NCBI GenBank assembly: GCA_034440635.1
Contig: JAOTON010001575.1
Coordinates: 1 to 64,000, forward strand
Direction of reading: 5' to 3'
Source of the DNA: Lepas anatifera
Lineage: Eukaryota > Arthropoda > Thecostraca > Lepadidae
Length of the DNA: 64,000 nucleotides
Part shown: positions 22,123 through 33,683 of the stretch, one piece after another
Numbering within the stretch: position 1 is the first letter of the stretch
How the letters are laid out: each line of letters begins with the position of its first letter
Translations under genes and position numbers: made by a program
The notes under the pieces: generated by a model
What the model saw: only the letters and a program-made list of their open reading frames with translations
Told to the model about the DNA's origin: nothing
The model's database searches: none

Positions 22123-23595
22123 TTAACCCTCGCCCGGGTGGAGAGTGCTTGAACACCCCCTCGGGTTTTTCTGACGGCACAAATAAACGGCGACGCGAAG
22201 CGCCGCCGTACTTGGCACACATTGTCCTTGATCAATTCCACAACTTTACTCAAAATTTTAGGTTTGGGTCATCTCAGGCCAGGTCACCAGTGCAGGTCAA
22301 AGTACCTCACCACAAAAATTGTTTAAGGTGGCGTAAGTAAGAAATGGGTGAATCTATCGGATTGAAATGTATAACACATAATGGCCCCACCGAGTTCTAT
22401 AAAATGTGTTCCTGGATTTTTCATATCGATAACCAAAGGTAAAATACGGACCATGACCTCTCCATTGAAAATACATGGGAAAAACAAATTGGGCTGTATT
22501 TGTGTATATATTTTTTCTAAAAGGCCCACCACCCCATTTTAAAAGGCAGCCAGGCGTGCCCCACCGCGATCTCAGCGACAACAGCACCCTTACGTTAACA
22601 CCAGAAACATAAAATTAAACGAGTCTGGCACGCCCTGCTAGGAAATGAAGCAAAAACATAAAATAGCAAAAACAACTGTTTACTATTTAGTAATTGATAT
22701 AAAAAGGTTGCTTAAAGAAGGCTTCTGTAAATGTTACAGAAGCCTCGACCATTAACCCACTGTTAATAAAAAGAGAGACTGGTCACACATAATCTGTAGT
22801 GTTAGTGCTCATTTCCATGCAGACTACCCCATGCGGATCTAAGTTAGTAGTTCCCTGGAATCTAGCAGGCGAGTAGACGAACTAGTACATCTACTAGAAA
22901 ACAAGGGTTGACTGAGGGGATTTTTAGATGATGATGAGGTAGAGTGACTTAAGATGTGAGCATATTTTTCGAGTCCACTGGCAACACCACGTGATATAAA
23001 GCTGATTATACCTTTATATTCTTCATATCGAAGTATCCTGGACCACTTACTAGGCTCATGTTGCAATTTTGAACCTGTAACCTTTGAGAGGTCATCTGGA
23101 CCTACTTAAACAGTTTTCAGACTTGAGTCAATTACTTTGCATGGAATGATAATGCAGCTTTTATATTCATACCATTGCGTTTGTATTGCTATTGCGAGTC
23201 AATTGATATGCATATTGACCATGTTAGGTCAAAAAGTGAGTTTGACCTCACCTAAAGTCTGGTAATTTTTGTGTCTTGAGTTAGTATAGTCATATTATAC
23301 ATCATTCGATTTTCCGTGACAAGAAGAAGCGAATGGTGCTTACAAAATGATTCTAATTCAACTCTGTCAGGTGCTAGAGCCCAAAAACCTTCCTCAAAAT
23401 GTCAGCTTCTTTGACCTGTCATGACCTCAATATTGACCTGAGCCAAAAAGCTTTCTTTATGAATTTTTATGAGCTAGCCATCAGCGTTCGCGTTTTTTCG
23501 CTATCCCGCATAGGGATCCGAGTTCGAGGTGAGGTGTTCAAACACCCCCCTACCAGGGTGAAGGTGGCTCGGAGGCCCACCGGGGCGCGGGTTAA
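22123..23595. mobile_element. TTAA element, family C, copy 2, in the lectin intron, split by a LINE tail
   Basis: TTAA at 22123 leads into ccctcgcccgggtgg and cttgaacaccccctcgg. The right end reads gtgttcaaacaccccccta, then caccggggcgcggg and TTAA at 23592-23595. Hairpin-forming cggcgacgcgaagcgccgcc lies near the left end. TGACCT-GTCA-TGACCT near 23413 is a 10-bp step. A LINE 3' end is inserted at about 22510-22990, without which the element would be about 1.0 kb. Confidence 0.85.
22510..22988 (-). mobile_element. Truncated LINE 3' end (same family as 50035-53180)
   Basis: It aligns closely with 50035-50527: ttttttctaaaagg, accccattttaaaaggcagc, caacagcacccttacgttaa and gatgatgaggt. It lacks all coding sequence, so it is a 5'-truncated insertion. 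Flanks gtgtatata and gtgatata are probably the target duplication within the C element. Confidence 0.85.
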
Positions 23596-24903
23596 TACTG
23601 TATTGTATGTATGGTACTGTATTTTACAGTCGCTTTGGAAGTTTATGCACGTATCCCGCGCCTGGTCAACAGACAATGTTTACAGTTTTTAGATAGGTCG
23701 CCAAACAGTGATTTATTCTGTCACCCTTTAAGCCGACTGAAGAAAAATGTATCAGCATTGCGGCAACAGCGTCAGTTCGTGCATGATGTCCACTGTGTTA
23801 TAGTACTCCTGGCGTGTAGCCCGGGCTGTGCTCTATCTCTTTTGACTTCACCGACAATTTGGTGTCGTATGACCTGTCGGTATACAAATACAAAGATGCA
23901 AAGTTACACAGATATAAAGGTTATTCGAGGAAGAGGCTTCGCAGCCGGAAAACGCTACTTAAATAAAATATGAGAAATTAAATGGTTGTCGATTAGTGAA
24001 CTAATTTGGAAAATTCAGTCAGTTTCTACCTTTAGATTTGAAGCCGGACCTGTTTTTTTAGATAGTCATAATCCAAGGGTCGCATCGGTTTGCGTGCACT
24101 TGATACCGATTGGTGATGTCATAACGCCATAAAAACGAGATTATATTTCAAGTTCACTTCATATAAAGGTCAATGTCAAAGACGACACTTCAATGTCATA
24201 TCAGTATTCTCAAGGTTAATGACCCGGGTTCTTCCGATCAGATGGTCTTACCCGAAAATAAAAATATTATTTTATGACGTCATAGTCACGAGCACTCAGG
24301 GTAAAGGTCAAGGTCACAGTGCAAATTAGTCGGATAAAATTTTGTGAGGCCCTCCTCCAAGGTTTTAATCTGCTTTCAGTGTGTTCCCAGTTTTCGCGTA
24401 ATACCGATATTTCCGAATAGATCCCCACAATGGCCCAGATTTTAGCTTTACGACCACATTTCATCTTGAAGATATTGGTGTAGGCTAGCAAATCTAGCAA
24501 TGATGTATACCACTATCACCCCCCACAACCCCCCAAACTGGTGCTTTTTATCACTCTTGGTTTTAGACATATCAGGTTTGGACACTTTAGGACCCACTTT
24601 TCCTGTGCGCAGACGCCAGACCCTTCTCCACTGTACGTGTTAATGCATTTATTATTCGCAACGTTTCAGAATTGGGCACCTGTCACTATTAGACAATTTA
24701 TGCCCTGGGCCTCTAAAGATAAACAAAGTCATGGCACTTCTGATTTTCTTAGCTCTTAAAAATCGTAAATGTATATCGCACACGTAAAAATAACGATATA
24801 TACGATAAAACAAAAATATTACCGCCGGGCGGCGGCCAAACTCCCTGGGCGACATCGTGCTGACGTAGAATTAAGTTATACCAGCGTATTGTGTGTGTTT
24901 TAG
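23596..24903. other. Rest of lectin intron 1
   Basis: No further element with clear ends. AGGTCA-like motifs occur near 24170-24320. It ends with the 3' splice site, ttttag. Confidence 0.5.
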
Positions 24904-25034
24904 GCGCGCAGGATGGGACGATGCCCACCTATTTAGACCTGGGACGGATGGGTTGGAAGGAGGCCATAGCCGCCTGTAGCCAGCTTGGTGACAACTACAC
25001 CCTGAACACAGCTGACCCCAGCAACTTCAAGGAG
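24904..25034 (+). CDS. Secreted two-domain C-type lectin, exon 2 (start of CTLD1)
   Basis: The acceptor is tttttag before 24904 and the donor is gtgaga at 25035. With phase 1 in and phase 0 out it gives residues 22-65 of the joined product: AQDGTMPTYLDLGRMGWKEA, then IAACSQLG and on to SNFKE. W39 and C46 correspond to the first helix and first conserved cysteine of a C-type lectin-like domain. Intron 2 (25035-25879) follows. Confidence 0.85.
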
Positions 25035-25175
25035 GTGAGAATGTGCGCCATGTAGATTGTGTCAGGGGCTGGATCCCTGAACCCTTGGTTGATTGAAATG
25101 GGTTTATTGGATATATTGGCTGAATTAACTGTATCCAATTGTTTTATTCGGAGGTCGAATAACTGCCCAATTTGA

Positions 25176-25400
25176 CATTCTAAATGGTGACAGCCAAGGT
25201 GGGCAAGGTGACAAAATTAGCCGACATGTTTCCTCCAGACCAATAACGGAACAAATTCGCTGAAATTGGAACCTGTGATTTGAACTCACAATGTTTTGTC
25301 GTCGATTAGGATGGTCCAGGTGTATCCGTTTGTATCCTACTAACGCAAAACGTACCACATTTTGTAGCCTGGGCTGGTGACACATTTATGTTTTTATATT
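25176..25400. repeat. Dispersed repeat, copy 1 (partner at 34012-34225)
   Basis: ctaaatggtgacagcc, aaggtgggcaa, ctaacgcaaaacgt and gtgacacattta recur in the same order at 34012-34225. It lies within lectin intron 2. The family is not identified. Confidence 0.7.
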
Positions 25401-25879
25401 TTCAATGGTGACACAGTGAACACTTTTCTTGCCCCTGGTTTTAATTTTGAACCAAAGCTGTGCTCATCTCTTCTCACCAGCGTGTCATGTATTTTGTTGT
25501 TTTAGTTTACATCTGCGCATTTTACGCAAAATATCCTAATGCATCCCAATTTTTGGCTGACATGATCGGCCTGACCTTAAAGCCTGGGTAATATCGGGTT
25601 CCTTTTTTTACTAGCGTCTATCACTGATTGCTATTCATGCTCAAGAAGCAGTCAGTAGACGCTCAGATAAGCTCACGAAAATTTGTATTCTGAAATTTTG
25701 ATCGTATTTGGATGGAGAATCATGATTTTTGCTTGGTTCGACCAGGGCTGCTCCGGAGAAATTTTGCAGCGGCTCTGATTGGACCGGAAGTTCCTCGGCT
25801 ATGACATGCCCTAGGTCGCAAATTTGCGGTGACAGATAGGCCGCGGTCCGTCATGTGTGACCTCTCACGCTGTCTGCAG

Positions 25880-26518
25880 GTATACGCAGCCGCCTCATTC
25901 CAGTTCAACTGGATCGACCTGCAGTACACGGGAGGAAAGTGGGTCCGCTCTTCTGGCAGTCCACCTCCCGCTTACTACTGGGACACGGCCGACCATTTTC
26001 CAGACATGAGGCTGGGCAATTGCGCCGGCTTCGATTTCGTCAACGGCCGCTGGTGGAACATGGACTGCAACAGGAAGTACGGCGTCATCTGTCAAAAGGG
26101 CTCAGCTCCTTCCCCTTCGCCATCACCAGAGCCTAGTGACTGCCCAGAAGGCTGGACGTCGGCGGCTGGGAGGTGTTACAAAGTGGTAGCCGACCATCCG
26201 CTGGGTCAGAGCTTGGCTGCCAAAGACTGCGTATCCATGAAGGCAGACCTTGTGTCGGTTCACAGCGATGAAGAGCTGGAGGCAGTGAAAAAGCTGGCCG
26301 GTGATCAAAACCTGTGGTCTGGTTTGATGTATCAGTCTTTAGGAGAGAAAATTTACTGGCACGATAGGAGCGATACAACGTATATAGACACCGCTAAGGT
26401 ACCAGCCAGCAAAGGCGGAAAGCATTGTGCTACGATAGGGAAAGACGGTTGGGTTTGGGAGAGTTGTATTGATCACGTCGGTTATATCTGCATGTCGACT
26501 CCGGGTTCTACCCTGTGA
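25880..26518 (+). CDS. Secreted two-domain C-type lectin, exon 3 (rest of CTLD1, linker, CTLD2)
   Basis: The acceptor tgtctgcag precedes 25880 and the stop is at 26516-26518. The joined protein has 277 residues. CTLD1 has the four canonical cysteines (46, 113, 128, 136) with NWIDL in place of the usual WIGL. A Pro/Ser linker spans 140-152. CTLD2 (153-272) begins CPEGWTSAAGRCY and has six cysteines, the long form. Neither domain shows an EPN or QPD sugar motif or the WND calcium motif (WWNMDC and WVWESC stand instead), so calcium-dependent sugar binding is doubtful. Role unknown: soluble recognition or adhesion protein is the inference. A family B transposon begins 57 bases after the stop, so the 3' UTR is short or includes transposon sequence. 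Confidence 0.9.
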   Translation, partial: VYAAASFQFNWIDLQYTGGKWVRSSGSPPPAYYWDTADHFPDMRLGNCAGFDFVNGRWWNMDCNRKYGVICQKGSAPSPSPSPEPSDCPEGWTSAAGRCYKVVADHPLGQSLAAKDCVSMKADLVSVHSDEELEAVKKLAGDQNLWSGLMYQSLGEKIYWHDRSDTTYIDTAKVPASKGGKHCATIGKDGWVWESCIDHVGYICMSTPGSTL

Positions 26519-26574
26519 TAAACATTGACAATTGAGAGTCAAATAAGACAAAATCAGGTTCGATAGGTCATCCC

Positions 26575-27372
26575 TTAACACGCGCATTGACGGGGGCGGG
26601 TAACCCCCCCTCGGGTTTTTCGGAGATAGTAGAAAACGGCGGCGCGTAGCCGCCGTACTTATACCTTTTCCTCATCATTTTTACAACTTCTGTGAAAATT
26701 TTAAGGTTAGGTCATCTCAGGTCAGGTCACCAGTACAGGTCAAGTGACCCGACCTCAAAGTTTAAGATAGCATAAGTCGGAGCAGGGTGAACTTATCCGA
26801 TTGAAACTCATATCACATAATGGCCCCACCGAGTTCTCTAAAATATGTTCCGGTATTTTTGATATCGATGACCTAAGGTCAGGTACGACGCATGACCTCT
26901 CCATTGGAAATACATGGGAAAAATGGTTTTACGGAATAACTCAGTAACGGATGGTGATAGAGCATTTATTTTAGCTGCATTAGACTCGCCTGGGCTTTGC
27001 AGTTCTAATGATATGCATTTTATATAATTTGACCATGACCTGACTCAGGTCAGTCAAATCCTTGATTTGACCTAGCAAGGTCAAATTATATATCATTCGA
27101 TTCGGCTTGCTAAGAGGATTCTACAGTTTAAGTCGTTTTGCTCTATCTTTACTTGTTCATGTAATGCCCGAAAACTGAATTTTAATGTTATCCCTATGAC
27201 GGATTTTTGACCTCTCGTGACCTTAAATGTGACCTGACAAAAATGGTTCAATGTTTTCTGAAGTGATGGGCAGCCCAAGCCTTTACCGTTTTTCGCTACC
27301 TACCGTGGTTCTTGGATCTTAGGGGCGGGTCCCCCCCCGTCAATGCGATGGCTCACCCCGCATGCGTGTTAA
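26575..27372. mobile_element. TTAA element, family B, copy 1 (reverse orientation)
   Basis: TTAA 26575 is followed by cacgcgcattgacggggg and the hairpin ggcggcgcgtagccgcc. The right end has cccgtcaatgcgatgg and catgcgtg before TTAA 27369-27372. Two TGACCT hexamers begin at 27208 and 27218 (10-bp step). Shares the central AGGTCA palindrome with other B copies. No transposase. Confidence 0.88.
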
Positions 27373-27720
27373 TATGTGTGGGTTGTTGTTTACTTTCATC
27401 ACAAATTTAGTGATGTGTTAATTGTGGAAAAAGTTGGAATGAACAAAATTTAGATTATCATTCGTTCATTTTTGCCATGTGTGGTAAAAACTTATGCGCA
27501 AGAAAAGTGCAAACGTACAGAAGAGCCGACTATGTCACCATCTTATAGCGATGCAGGAGGCCTTCATTAAACCTTGAGCTCGAAAAACAATGATGATAGA
27601 ATGATGATTTTGGGCTTAAATGAAATATTTTTACCTTGTGGTTCAGATAAGGCAATGTTGGTTTTGCAGTTTATACCTTCGTTAAAGAGAATGTACCACT
27701 TTTTAGAAATTCTAAAACTT

Positions 27721-28131
27721 TTAATTGAAACCTTGTCCTGGTAGGAGAAGAGGTGGGTGTTTGAACACTTCCCTCGGGTTTTTCCTGAGGCACGAAAAAC
27801 GGCGGCGTGAAGCGCTGCCGTACTTGGCACACCTTATCCTTGGTCAATTCCGCTATTTCCCCAGAATTTGAGAGGAGCGCGGTAGTGGAGTGGTCAGCAC
27901 AGCTGGCTTCCTCTCAGCCGACCGGGGTTCAAGGCCCGGCGGCTTCCCTGAACAAGGAGCAAGCAGACTCCCGAGAAACCCTTCCAACAGGAAAAGAGTT
28001 GGCGACGCCATATGACCCTGGCAGTTGGTGCGTCGATAAGCCCCAAAAATGATAATCCCTAAAATGTGAAGGTTGCGTCATCCCAGGTCAGGTCACCAGT
28101 GCAGTTTAAGTTACCGCACCCCTAAAAATGT
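27721..28131. mobile_element. TTAA element, family C, partial copy 3
   Basis: The left end (ccttgtcctggtagg, gtgtttgaacacttccc, gcggcgtgaagcgctgccg) matches the other C copies. A SINE interrupts it at about 27875. It stops at the TTAA at 28132, where a chimeric element is inserted. The right half is missing. Confidence 0.75.
27875..28055 (+). mobile_element. tRNA-derived SINE (type 1 head), copy 2
   Basis: A-box tagtggagtgg and a perfect B-box ggttcaaggcc, then the shared body aacaaggagcaag, cccttccaacagg, gttggcgacgcc and ccctggcagttggtgcgtc, with a tail of ccccaaaaat. Flanks cccagaatttga and ccctaaaatgtga look like a decayed target duplication within the C element. Confidence 0.88.
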
Positions 28132-28658
28132 TTAACCCGCGGCCCACCGGGGGTCCGGCGCCACCTTCACCCCACCGGAGTGCCATCGATGGGGTGAAGG
28201 TGGCGCCCCTCCCACCCTCTTACTCCGAAAATATGTGGGTTAATGCAAATCTTCAAAGTGCATTAGAGAGCTCGTGTGAATTCAGTAAGAAATTACTTTG
28301 CATTTTCATGTGTTAAGGTCAATGGTCTGACCTCTGGAGGTCACGTTAGGCCACGATAAGCTATTTCCACTGAAAAATGCAATGCTGAAGCAAACGAGAC
28401 ATAGCTCTTATACCATTAGAGCTATTGAGATCTGGTACAGTACATTTGATGGGAAAATGGCTGGGCTTTTTCCGCTATGTGCAAAAATGGTCCAAATATG
28501 TTTGTTACAAAAGTGGATGCGCTAACCAACGCCGCTTACCTTTTTTGTTTTTTTACTATCCGGCGTGATTTTCGAGATCAGATCTTAGGGAAGCTGTTAC
28601 CCGCCCCCTCCCTCCGTCAAAGCGAAGGTGGCTCAGACCCTCACCAATGCGCGTGTTA
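28132..28658. mobile_element. Chimeric TTAA element: family A left end, family B right end
   Basis: It starts at TTAA 28132 with the A terminus (cccgcggcccaccggggg, ccatcgatgg) and follows family A to about 28485. From about 28490 (atggtccaaatatg) it follows the B terminus in reverse and ends ccaatgcgcgtg before TTAA 28655-28658. The join lies at a run like caaaaatgg that is similar in both parents. The TTAA at both ends suggests it transposed as a unit. Confidence 0.8.
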
Positions 28659-28796
28659 AACTTCTAGTGTTGCACACATATGAAAAGTCAGCCAGTCACG
28701 TATGTCTCATGTACCGTGTGTGTTGTATCGCCATTAAGTGTTTGTCAGTGAAAAAGGCTGCATCATTTACCCTGATGCGGAAAAAACAAAAAATTC

Positions 28797-29080
28797 GAAA
28801 TCGGTGCCTGCAATTTTACCCGCCAAGCGTATTCACATACTGAACTCATCTATTGAACTCCTACGCATGTTTTTAAGTGATATCGATACCACACACTGCA
28901 CAAACACCTAACCCATACATCCACTCATATGCGCATAATGTCTCCTACATCTGTCCTCCTCCCTCAGACCAACATCAGGCAGAACAACCCTAATTTTCAA
29001 CACTACACGTTTTCGCTTTATAATCCGCCATGCGACCCCTCCCCACCAAGCCTTGAACTCGGCGTCAGCGGCGCCCAGCG
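28797..29080 (+). repeat. Dispersed repeat, copy 2 (partner at 570-860)
   Basis: Same block order as the reverse complement of 570-860, including cacctaacccata, atccactca and gcgacccctccccacc. No protein recognised. Confidence 0.6.
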
Positions 29081-29725
29081 TGCGACCTTTTTAACCTATG
29101 CGCCTCGCGGGCAATCGGCATCCGGCGGATGGCGGCAGCTGATTGGTGGAGAGCGTTCATTTGTATTGCGAGAAATGTAGCGGGAATTTCTCCATGAAAA
29201 TGGCTGAGCTTAAACCATAAACCAGGAGATATATTCCCATGATCTTTTTCAAGCATTACTCGCCACATTGGCCTACATAGGCTTGATTATATGCGCCACC
29301 AACCGATACTCTTTGGTACAGGCGAGACAGTGGCCGTCAGCATAGGCTGGCCGTCGGCCGAGTTCGGAAGTCAAGACTGTCGTGAGATGGATTTCTGCTG
29401 AGTGAAAAGGAGTGGGGTCCGGCCCGAAGGTATCCGAGAGAAGCAGAGGAGAGAGACGTAGGCATGTGATTGTACATAAAACTAAACTCTAAACCGTCGG
29501 ACGAGTTACAGAGTGTAAACAAATGAGAGTACTGTCGAAGCAAAGCCAGATAATATACCAGAAGAGGGAAGCACGTGCTGCTTTGTTCCTTGCTGGTTCG
29601 TGAAAAGGCCCTAAACCTAATTTGGGACTTAAAACATGTATAATTTTTAGCACATTTTACCTTTCACGACATCTAAAATTGTATCGCGAAACCCGAAAGT
29701 TACAGGCAATGGAATGTTTTAGTCT
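29081..29725. other. Unassigned sequence
   Basis: No gene or element recognised. Confidence 0.45.
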
Positions 29726-29730
29726 AATGA

Positions 29731-29808
29731 GGGACTAGATTAGATTAGATTAGAATAGATTAGATTACATTAGACTAAATTAGATTCATTAGACTCATTC
29801 GTCTCATT
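29731..29808. repeat. (ATTAG)n pentamer microsatellite, imperfect
   Basis: Runs of tagattagattagatta with scattered substitutions. Confidence 0.9.
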
Positions 29809-30214
29809 AGATCCATCCACGATACTAACGTGGATCTTCGGAAACCATTGGCGCCGCCTATTTCCAAAAACTATCACCTGCAACAGGGTTAAGAGAACCA
29901 TTGTATTATTAACACAGTAAAGTACACTGTCTTAAATACAATGAAACTTCAATAATGAATTAACCCTCACCCCAGCGGGCAGGGGAGGGGTGTTTGATCA
30001 CCCCTCTTTGGTTTTTTTCCGGTGGTACGAAAAAACGGCGATGCGAAGCGCCGCCGACTTGGCACACCTTATCCTGGATCAATTCCGCAGTTTTTCCCAA
30101 AATTTTAAGGTTGGGTCATTTCAGGTCAAGTCACCAGTGCAGGTTGGGTGACCCCACCTCAAAAATTTTTATGTGGCATAAGTAAGAAATGGGTGAATCC
30201 ATGGGACTGAAACC

Positions 30215-31240
30215 TATACCTCGCCCCACGGGGCATCGATGGCCCCCTAAGGTTTTTCCGGGATAGCAGAAAAACAAAGGGGCGCAGCACCGTGCTTGAG
30301 CGCTCCACCTCTCACTGCATCATTTTCCCACCATCCCTGAAATTTTTTACCCCGGGTCACCCAAGGTCAGGTCACCAGACGAGGTCAACCAAGGTCACCT
30401 CACTTCAACTTTAGAGCTCTGTAAGAGCTACATTTCGAAGTCGATGGATTTGAAACTTCCTGCACTTTATGGCCCTTCCAGGGTCTACAAGGTGTATATC
30501 CGGGATTTTTCCATTTCGTGCCCTGAGGTCAGGTCACGAGGTGACCTCTCCCATTGAGAAAGCATGGGAAAGAGCTGTCTTATGATCTAAAAGTCACAAA
30601 AGCGATTGAAAATGCTCAGCTTGATCAGAAAAGCGTTCTTGGACACTCTTTCACGGATTACAGAGGCCATATTTGCTTTTGACCTCTTCAAGGTCATCCA
30701 AGGTCACCAGGGGTCAAAAACAGTATTTTGACAATAACTTTTGACCTGTATAAGCTAGAGCAATGAAACAAACACCACCGTGTTTGTCTCGTCATTGGCT
30801 TCCATTTTATATACGGCAAAGTCACTTTCTGACCTTTCGTGACCTCAGGTCATCTTAGGTCACGAGGTGACCTCTGGAGGTAAAACCACTGGCGGGAGGA
30901 CTTTACGTTTAACATAGCGGAAAAAGTACTGACAATTTCCTATCAAATGTATTTTACCAGACCTCAATAGCTCTAATGGCATAAGAGTTATGCCCAGTTT
31001 GCTTAAGCATTGCCTATTTGATTGAAAATAGCCGTTCTTGACCTAATTTGACCTCTGGAGGTCAAACCATTGACCTGAGCACTAAAACATGCGAAGTAAT
31101 TTCTTGCTGAATTCACGCCAGCTTTCTATTGCACTCTGCAGATTTGCGCTAACGTCCATGCTTTCGGAGTTAGAGGGGGGCCATCGATGCCCCCCGGTGG
31201 GGCGAAGGTGGCACTGGACCCCCGGTGGGGCGCGGGTTAA
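30215..31240. mobile_element. TTAA element, family A, copy 2, inserted in the C element
   Basis: The left end is a mutated TATA followed by cctcgccccacggggc and atcgatggcccc. The right end is ccccggtggggcgcggg with TTAA 31237-31240. On either side the C sequence resumes (gaaaccta before, cacataatgggcc after). Contains AGGTCA at 10-bp steps near 30690-30715. Confidence 0.87.
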
Positions 31241-31830
31241 GCCACATAATGGGCCACCGAGTGCTACAACATATATTCCGGGATTTTGCATATCGATGGC
31301 CTAACGTCACGTACTGACAATGACCTCTCCATGGGAAAACAGAAATTGGGCTGCATTGGTGTAGATACAGCTGAAAATACCCTCATATTCTCTAAATCGT
31401 AGTATGCTGGCCCCTTTTCGGGTTCATATTGAAATTATTTGCCTGTGACCTCTGACAGGTCATCTGGGGCTACTTAAGCAGTTTTCAGACTTAGGTCAAT
31501 GACTTTGCATGAAACGATGATTCAGCTTTTATTTTGATGTAATTGTGTTCGGATTGCTATTTCGAGTTGATTGATATGCATATTCACTGTGCTTGATTGA
31601 AAAGTGACTTTTACCTGACCTGAGGTCAAGTCATTTGTGTTTTGACCCAGTATGACCATATTATAAATCATTCGTTTCGCCTTGACGAGAGGAAGCAAAA
31701 GGTGCCTAAAAATGGTTCTAACTCAATTCTGTCAGGCGCTAGAACCCAAAAATCTACTCAAATCTCACTTTTTTACCTGTCATGGCCTCATAATTGACCT
31801 GAATGAATTTTTTATGAGCTATTTACCAGC

Positions 31831-33519
31831 TTAACACGCGCATTGACGGGGTGTCTGAGCCACCTTCGCTTTGACGAGGGGGCAGGTACCCGTCCTCCCG
31901 TAAGATCTCGAGAACCACGGTAGGTAGCGAAAAACGGTAACGGCGTTTGGTATCCCATCCAATTCTCCATCGAAAGTATTGGAACCATTTTTTGTCAGGT
32001 CACATTTAAGGTCACGAGAGGTCAAAACATGCCGTCATAGCGGGAACATGTAAATTAAGTTTTTCGGCTATTACATCTGAAAAGTAAAGATAGAGCAAAA
32101 CGACTTAAACTATATGAATCCTCGCAGCAAGCCAAATCGAATGATATATAATTTGATCTTGCTAGGTCAAATCAAGGATTAGACCTGACCTGTGGTCAGG
32201 TCAGGGTCAAATTATATAAAATGCACATCATTAGAACTGCAAAGACAAGGCGAGTCTAATGCACCTAAAATAAACGCTCTATCACCATTCGTTACTGAGT
32301 TATTCAGTAAAAAACATTTTTCCCGTGTATTTCCAATGGAGAGGTCATGCCTCGTACCCGACCTTAGGTCATCGATATCAAAAATACCGGAACATATTTT
32401 GGAGAACACGGTGGGCCCATTATGTGATATGAGTTTCAATCGGATAAGTCCATTCTGCTCCGACTTATGCTATCTTAAACTTTTTTTAGGCAAGGTCACT
32501 TGACCTGTGCTGGTGACCTGACCTGAGATCACTTAGGCTTAACACGCGCATTGACGGGGGTCTGAGCCACCTTCGCATTGACGGGGGCGGGTACCCGCCC
32601 CCTAAGATCTCGAGAACCATGGTAGGTAGCGAAAAACGGTAAACGGCGTTGGGCTGCCCATCCACTTCTCCATCGAAAACATTTGAACCATTTTTTTGTC
32701 AGGTCACATTTAAGGTCACGAGAGGTCAAAACATGCCCGTCATAGGGATAACATGTAAATTCAGTTTTTTCGACCATTAAATCTGAACAAGTAAAGATAG
32801 AGCAAACCGACTTGAACTATATGAATCCTCTTAGCAAGCCGAATCGAATGATATATAAGTTGACCTTGCTAGGTCAAATCAAGGATTTGACCTGACCTGA
32901 GATCAGGTCAGGGTCAAATTATATAAAATGCATATCATTAGAACCGCAAAGCCCAGGCGAGTCTAATGCAGCTAAAATAAATGCTCTATCACCATCCGTT
33001 ACTGAGTTATTCCGTAAAAACCATTTTTCCCATGTATTTCCAATGGAGAGGTCATGCCTCGTACCTGACCTTAGGTCATCGATATCAAAAATACCGGAAC
33101 ATATTTTAGAGAACTCGGTGGGGCCATTATGTGATATGAGTTTCAATCGGATAAGTTCAACCTGCTCCGACTTATGCTATCTTAAACTTTTTTTGAGGTC
33201 GGGTCACTTGACCTGTAATGGTGACCTGACCTGAGATGACCTAACCTTAAAATTTTCACAGAAGTTGTAAAAATGATGAGGAAAAAGGTATACCAAGTAC
33301 GGCGGCGCTACGCGCCGCCGTTTTTTCTGCTGTCTCCGAAAAACCCGAGGGGGGCAGGTACCCGCCCCCCGTCAATGCGTGTTAAAATTTTCACAGAAGT
33401 TGTAAAAATGATGAGGGAAAAGGTATGCCAAGTACGCCGGCGCTACGCGCCGCTGTTTTTCTGCTGTCTCCGAAAAACCCGAGGGGGCCGGTACCCGCCC
33501 CCATCAATGCGCGTGTTAA
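31831..33519. mobile_element. TTAA element, family B, copy 2, inserted in the C element and itself interrupted
   Basis: TTAA 31831 then cacgcgcattgacgggg; the right end is catcaatgcgcgtg and TTAA 33516-33519. C sequence (gagctatttaccagc before, gattttttcctatccggcat after) flanks it. It is split at 32539-33385 by another B copy. Confidence 0.87.
32539..33385. mobile_element. TTAA element, family B, copy 3, innermost of the stack
   Basis: TTAA 32539 and TTAA 33382-33385 bound 847 bases with B termini. The host B element normally reads accttaaaattttcac here. The insertion split that TTAA, so the target is directly visible. Interior AGGTCA hexamers at 32713 and 32723 are 10 bp apart. Confidence 0.9.
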
Positions 33520-33683
33520 GATTTTTTCCTATCCGGCATAGGGGCCGATTTCGAGGGGGTTTTCTAACACCCCACCCCACCAGGGCGAAGGTTGTTCGGA
33601 GGCCCACCGGGGCGTGGGTTAAGTATGGAGTATGCAATAAGTTATTTTGCAGTTATGTACATACATTGCTAATCATCTATTAT

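Larger units (their letters stand above)
29960..33622. mobile_element. TTAA element, family C, copy 4: outermost shell of a nested stack
   Basis: TTAA 29960 leads into ccctcaccccagcggg, gtgtttgatcacccc and cggcgatgcgaagcgccgcc. The matching right end (ttctaacaccccaccccacc, cccaccggggcgtggg) ends at TTAA 33619-33622. The intervening C sequence is interrupted at 30215-31240 by an A element and at 31831-33519 by a B element that itself contains another B element. Removing these leaves a C element of ordinary length. Confidence 0.85.
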
